Shown piece by piece: positions 58,837 through 64,000 of a stretch of 64,000 nucleotides of DNA. The notes beneath the pieces were generated by a model. It was not told where the DNA came from. It searched no databases and saw only the letters and a list, made by a program, of their open reading frames with translations. Position 1 is the first letter of the stretch; the number at the start of each line of letters is the position of its first letter. Source of the stretch: Halichondria panicea. Taxonomy: Eukaryota; Porifera; Demospongiae; Suberitida; Halichondriidae. The DNA lies in contig NC_087385.1 of NCBI RefSeq assembly GCF_963675165.1, forward strand, positions 5,132,412 to 5,196,411, given 5' to 3'. A program made the position numbers and the translations under genes.

Positions 58837-61800
58837 ATGCACAGGTTCCCTGCAGTGAAGGAAACAATGGTGGATCGTGCAGGAGGCCAAGCAGGGAGCT
58901 CTACTGACGCTATTTTGGTGAAGATGCAGCACACCACATACATGAATAACATTGAAACGTGTTTGGTGCCCCTCCTCCCTCAAGAAATCAAAGTAAGCTG
59001 CTTTTGTATTACACAAACATGCATATACTTATGTGATCTGCACCTTGCATTTATATCTGCAGAGGATTATCCAAGGCAGAAACTCGTGCATCGTTGCTAA
59101 ACTCCGACAGTATTTCCTGCTCCACACCGAACGTATTACCCTCTCTCATCCTGGCGATCGAATTTGCTCGAATCTAATGGATATCAACAAATACCTTCAG
59201 TGTCATGCACTGTACACGAGCAGGGCGAAAGGCAAGGCACCCGATACTTCTGTGGTATACTATTTATTCCATGCTGAAGTACCTCAGATTCTGCTGGAAA
59301 TGCTCCACCAAGCTTGTTACGATTCTGACTACTTTCAAGAGCCCAAATCTTACTGTATACCGTACCTGGCTATTGAGATGCTTACTTGCTTTATACATCC
59401 CAGTTCTGCCACTTTTCTCTTCCTACCCAACAAACTCTTTGTTGACTCATCTTCACGTTTGGAATCTCTCGCTGACATTGTTTGTGGAAGAGCTCTGAAC
59501 TGGTTTATTCGTTTTTCTGCTTCTCATTTTTTTGGATCTGCATCTTTCACCCCAGAAGGCAAACATTGGCTATTCACTCATCTCGACACCTACAAAGAGC
59601 TGTGTTCCAACATGGCCAAGTGTGGCCCCTTCATTAAAGCACAAATCAAGCATGGAGATGTCTACTCAAACGATAAAGCCATAGTCACTCAATTGAAAAT
59701 GTTCTGTGAAGATGGTACGCCCAGGTACTCTGCTCGAATATTCGCTCATCTCGTTATAGGACAGTGCATCTACACCTTTGTCAACGTTCTCCAGTACAGC
59801 CACTCCGATTATGCCAAGTTTTACAAGGTATCTAACACCGTAAGATCGGCTAACGTATTGGGAAACTTCCATGTGGTAATCAAGCAAGTCATGAGTTGGA
59901 CTGACCCCACACATTACCTCCTGCCCTATCTGAACGGTGTCAGCCTCTGTCTGGAAATGGAGGGAGGATTTGAAGAGCTGCTTATCAACGACCTCAAAGA
60001 TTGCCTCGAAAAGGACATCTCTGTTGGCATTCAGAGCCTGAACTATTGGACCCACGAGCGAAAGAAGAGAACGTTTCCATGTCGCCTTGCATGGTTCTTG
60101 GTGCATGCATTTTGTTTGGATAACAAGCTAGGCTCAGGCTGGTGTATTCACATCATCTGCTGGTACCTGGAGAGAGCTGTAGATGAGGTGGCCTTCAAGC
60201 TGATCGAGTGCTGTGGGGCGGAGTTGATGGACTTGGCTCACCTGGTGGATTGGGACTACCCCACTCAAACAAAGGTGCAGAGGGTGATCCTGGAGGCTCT
60301 ACTGAGGTATGGAGGGATCAGTCATCAGGACATCCTCGGAGACATCCACGATGGTAACTATGGATGTGCGTGCATGTAATATAATGGTGAATTGACCACA
60401 TACATGTAACTCATCAGGGTAGAGTTTTGGCATCTGTCGTTATTTTTAATTTAAAGTACCACTCTTAGCGCTTACAGGGAATGATCGAAGTATGAAGATT
60501 GGAGTAACTGTTCACTTAATCACTTAGTACCATTACGCAGTTATGACCATATATTGGGTTAAGAATGCGAGGTTAATCGATTGCGAATGACACTGTACAA
60601 ACCTCCTGATTGTGTTTCTAACTATTGTCATTTGCATGAAAAGCACGGGAAATTGCAGCATACCCACTCTTTGTGTTTCTTTTGATTGCAAAAATTCGCA
60701 ATTTGCAATCGAAACCAGATATAATACAGTATTCAATGCTGTATTGCTATTTTTATTGTGTGCTATAGATACCCTGAAAGACCTGTCTGAGTTAAAGGAC
60801 TACTGTATAGAGGCTGCAGTGTTCTCCAAGAAGGCTATGTGTGAAGACAAGATGAGTATCGTCGTCAAGCAAAAAAGAGTTGGGTAAGTTGCTATAGCAG
60901 AACTTAATATGGTGACCCTCGCTAGCAAACACGTGATTTCTGCAGAGATTCTGACAAGCTTAAGGAGGAGGGGAACGTTCACTTCAAGTCTGCTCGCTAC
61001 ACGGAGGCCATTTTGAGCTACACAGAGGCCATTGCTGTCTGTCCCCTCTCGGCTAGAACCAAGCAGGCTATCTACTACAGGTATGTGCGTATCATTCATT
61101 AGGGACATGTGTATGTCGGTTGGTATCTTTGAATACCCATAAGTTGATATTTGTTCATCCATTCTCAATAAAGCCGACAGTGATGTCTTTCAAATGATGT
61201 GTATTTAAAAAGCTAGTTTCGGTAAAAAGACATACATGTAGATAGAGGAAAATTGTCCTATATATCGTATGCTGTGCACATGCCAAACACTATACATTTA
61301 GCACCCCCTCACATGTACCCTCCCCTCCATAGTAACCGTGCCGAGTGCTACCTGCAAGCATCTGAGTACAGGAAAGCCATCCGTGACTGCAACAGGTCAC
61401 TGTGTCTGGATATGTCATTACAGATGAAAGTTCAGCGGAGGAGGGCAAGAGCATATCAGAAACTAGATCTGGACTATGCAGCATGGCTGGACATGAAGTG
61501 AGTGGAATTCAGTCTGTTGGGGCGTATTGCTGTAGTGCTGTGCATGTATAAGTGGGTGTGTGTGAATGCCTTGTGCCCTAATCACATTCCTTTAATAATG
61601 GTTTTGCCCGCAATCACATGCCCATATCCCACATCTCCTCCCACACAGTTAGTATTATATCGTATGCTGTGCACATGCCAAACACAATACATTTAGCACC
61701 CCCTCACATGTACCCTCCCCTCTAGATGTATGCAAGAGGTGCTTAAGGTGAACAAGGAAGAAGCAGGCAAGGAGTTTGAAGAGGCATTTCTATTGCTGGA

Positions 61801-61888
61801 GAAGAAACTGAACATAATCAAAGTCGATATACAATTGGAACTGTTCAGAAACTTTTGGTTCACTTGGATGCTACCTGAACAATACTGA
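58837..61888 (+). CDS. TPR carboxylate-clamp protein with long N-terminal helical region
   Basis: Exons 58837-58992, 59063-60353, 60769-60883, 60946-61080, 61333-61497, 61726-61888; 674 codons (a second Met ten codons in is also possible). About 500 N-terminal residues are helical and match no domain I can name. The C-terminal part has a three-repeat TPR: LKEEGNVHFKSARYTEAILS, SNRAECYLQASEYRKAIRDC, VQRRRARAYQKLDLDYAAW. The Lys, Asn, Asn, Lys, Arg residues expected of a carboxylate clamp (KxxGN, SNRA, KVQRR) are present, as in Hsp70/Hsp90 co-chaperones. Chaperone binding is therefore inferred. A paralogue with the same layout and exon borders lies convergently at 62013-64000. Confidence 0.8.
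61261..61722 (+). repeat. 67-bp duplication of intron 3' ends in the TPR gene
   Basis: 61261-61327 and 61656-61722 are almost identical (about one mismatch). Each forms the polypyrimidine-rich 3' end of consecutive introns, just before exons 5 and 6. Confidence 0.88.
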
Positions 61889-62012
61889 AGAACTCATGAA
61901 TATATTTGATATTTATTTTGTCGGAGCTTATTTAATTATTGCACAAAAATCAATGTGTATTGTAATTATATTATGATCACTTAATTAAACATTATTTTGT
62001 GTAATACAAAGT

Positions 62013-64000
62013 TCAGAGTACGTGATGGATGTGACGTCCCTCCTCGACTCCAAACAATGGCTGGCCCGTGTATGGTGGAATACTAGAGGCAGCTGTGTGT
62101 ACATTTACATTCAATCCATACTCCCTAGTCATGTGACCTCTGTACACAGTGAATCCCAGTTGCTGCTCGGCTATGTCGGGGAAGGTGTGCTCCAACAATC
62201 TCCGGTACTCACTCTTCAAGTCCTCCCATCTCTCAAGACCCAGGAGGGAGATAACAGACTTGTCATTGCGATGAGCAATTGTGCTGCAGTGTGTGTGTGT
62301 GACAAAGAGAGTTTCAGTTCCTGATGTAGCAATTCTCAGCATAATTAATTATTTGCCTACTCAAGTTAGGAGTCTAAAGGGAGCACTCACACATTAGTGG
62401 TTACCACTTACAAAAAGTCTAGAGCAGCAAGGTGTCTGGCACCAATCTGTGAGAGAGCCTGGGCTCTTCTCCAGCGAACCTTTAAGGTGTCGGGGTTCTG
62501 AGCGATGGCACGAGTGCAATCACTGACAGCACGACGAGGCTGGTTGGACTTTATGAAGCACTCTGCACGGTTGCTAGGGTGGAAACACATGACATTAGTA
62601 AAACACAGGTTACAGGCACATACGATGACAGCAAAAGCTAGCTGTGTAAGGTAAAGAGATCAATTAAACCATAGATTAAACTGTCCAACAATACATACAG
62701 CCACCGCCAAAGTTCCACTACTGACGGCATGCTGTGTTGAGTCAATGACCTCACCTGTAGTAGGTGACCCTCCTCTCCACACACGTGAGCGGGCAGATCT
62801 CCAGAGCTTTGGTGTAGCAGACAATGGCATCATGGAACATGTCTCTCTGGAAGAACTCATTGCCCTCAGTCTTAAACGAGTCGGCACATCTGAGAAAAAC
62901 ACAAAATGCTTATAATAATTGAGTGGGCACACATGTATTTTTTTAGGATTAGGAGGTTAGCATAACATAATGTTGCTGAAATGTTCATAAAGGGGAGTGG
63001 GAGAAGAATGTTAGACTCACCTGACCCGCCTCTGTTTCTCTGTCTTGGGCAACATTTCCTCTAGGAGGTACCTCTCACAAAACTCCTTAGCATCCTTGAT
63101 ACACTGAGGAACTGGGCCATCAAACTTGCATTCTACAGAAAAAGACAGTATACCTTCTTTAATCACTTGCTAAACAGATCAATACACACATTCACTCACC
63201 ACCAGCTGAAACTCTGGTCTTGTCCTGCGTATAGTATGAGAATCCACCCAGCTTCAGAAACACCTCCAATATGGCACTCTTTATGGGGGAAGGATGCTTA
63301 TCTAGCTGTACAATGTGGATGGAGTGGGCCAAGTCGTAGAGAAGGTCCCCGGCAAAGCGGATAATCTCCATGGCAATCTCGTCGCTCTGTCTCAGTAGAC
63401 TAATGACCCCCAGCGTGGCAAAGTTGGCTGCATTGTGATCGTCAAACCAGAGGGCGTGAGTGATGAGGAAAGCAATTACACTACGACTCTTGGCATATGA
63501 CTGGCGAGAAAAGAACGGTGGCTTATCCCTACGTGTGTACGGTAGTCGACGTAGCTGTTCGATTGCTAATTTTTGGCTCTTTGATTGAAATACCGACCAA
63601 CTCACAACTGACGTAAACTTTTCCGGAGACACGTACGGATTTTTGTCATAGTTGAGCAGTATGCCGCACATGATATCCCCGACATGATCGTGTAAACCCT
63701 CTTCTACGACAGCCAGAATGCTGGGCTCCACTTGCGACAATGTATTGCCCTCGGGGTAGGCTGCACATATGTTCACCATCAGCTGTAGGGCAAGATGGTG
63801 GGTCATTTGCGGCAACCGGGAGACGTCCGACGTGACTACACCCTCATCAGCGTTCACTTGATAGTGAGAATAAAGTGTTCTTTGGTACACGGATTGTAGA
63901 TCTTGGTGTTGACGAAATGTCGAGTATTGGTCAGTATAGGAGGTCCACAGATACTTGATAGCAGCTGCACACATAGTGGGGTGGTTGAGTAGCCAGTTCA
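62013..64000 (-). CDS. Paralogous TPR carboxylate-clamp protein, 5' end outside the window
   Basis: Exons (minus): from beyond 64000 to 63200, 63021-63132, 62755-62889, 62412-62573, 62013-62283 (stop). The reading frame is open through the right edge (NWLLNHPT precedes the Met at 63974), so the gene is partial. The helical N-terminal region resembles that of the plus-strand gene only loosely (HALWFDDHNAANFATLGVIS; AILEVFLKLGGFSYYTQD matches ILEALLRYGGISHQDI). The TPR unit follows: FKTEGNEFFQRDMFHDAIVC, SNRAECFIKSNQPRRAVSDC, KVRWRRAQALSQIG, with the clamp residues kept. Exon borders and phases match the plus gene. The two stops are 124 bp apart, tail to tail. Confidence 0.8.

Overview
This is a gene-dense window of an animal nuclear genome with short introns, most likely from a demosponge. 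Several genes have clear metazoan orthologues (a zizimin-type DOCK, WDR43/UTP5, ZDHHC17/13-like palmitoyltransferases, a CHST15-like sulfotransferase, spectrin pieces). Most introns are 50-300 bp and many genes lie only 120-350 bp apart. The short repeats resemble ones I associate with Amphimedon-like sponges. The phylum call is an inference; the animal assignment is firm.

Left half (1 to about 29.8 kb): a duplicated, transposon-rich region. It opens with the 5' part of a BEL/Pao LTR retrotransposon on the minus strand. Next comes a family of seven RING/TRAF-type loci, all on the minus strand: three full-length or near full-length genes (3239-4327, 12421-14022, 26210-27646), one 5'-truncated copy (15834-16835), one long pseudogene (17985-19027) and two fragments. 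At three loci the upstream side carries broken spectrin-repeat exons on the plus strand and copies of a dispersed repeat (called block R here). TRAF gene, spectrin piece and block R therefore seem to have been copied together. Between them sit a MULE-type transposon with 8-bp target duplications, two LINE retrotransposons, a 745-bp terminal-inverted-repeat element present twice almost unchanged (7-bp target duplications), a TTAA-flanked element with about 200-bp inverted repeats, and several foldback elements.

Middle (22.5 to 39.2 kb): two intact ankyrin-DHHC palmitoyltransferase genes lie head to head (29935-34723 minus, 35066-39242 plus) about 340 bp apart. They share all 17 exons, including an intron with AT-AC ends and U12-type signals. 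A chimeric partial copy (22523-24960) joins the last exon of the minus gene to exons 8-14 of the plus gene. It is a pseudogene and carries a (CA) tract of about 215 bp.

Right half (39.4 to 64 kb): ordinary, tightly packed genes. These are WDR43 (13 exons, minus), a CHST15-like Golgi sulfotransferase (2 exons, minus), and a zizimin-like DOCK guanine-nucleotide exchange factor (52 exons, about 2134 residues, minus) with a tRNA-Asp(GTC) gene antisense in one intron. A convergent pair of paralogous genes follows, each with a long helical N-terminal region and a TPR carboxylate-clamp domain; the right-hand one runs off the window. For the genes whose exons I reconstructed in full, the exon lengths sum to whole codons, which supports the models. 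All splice calls are by eye.
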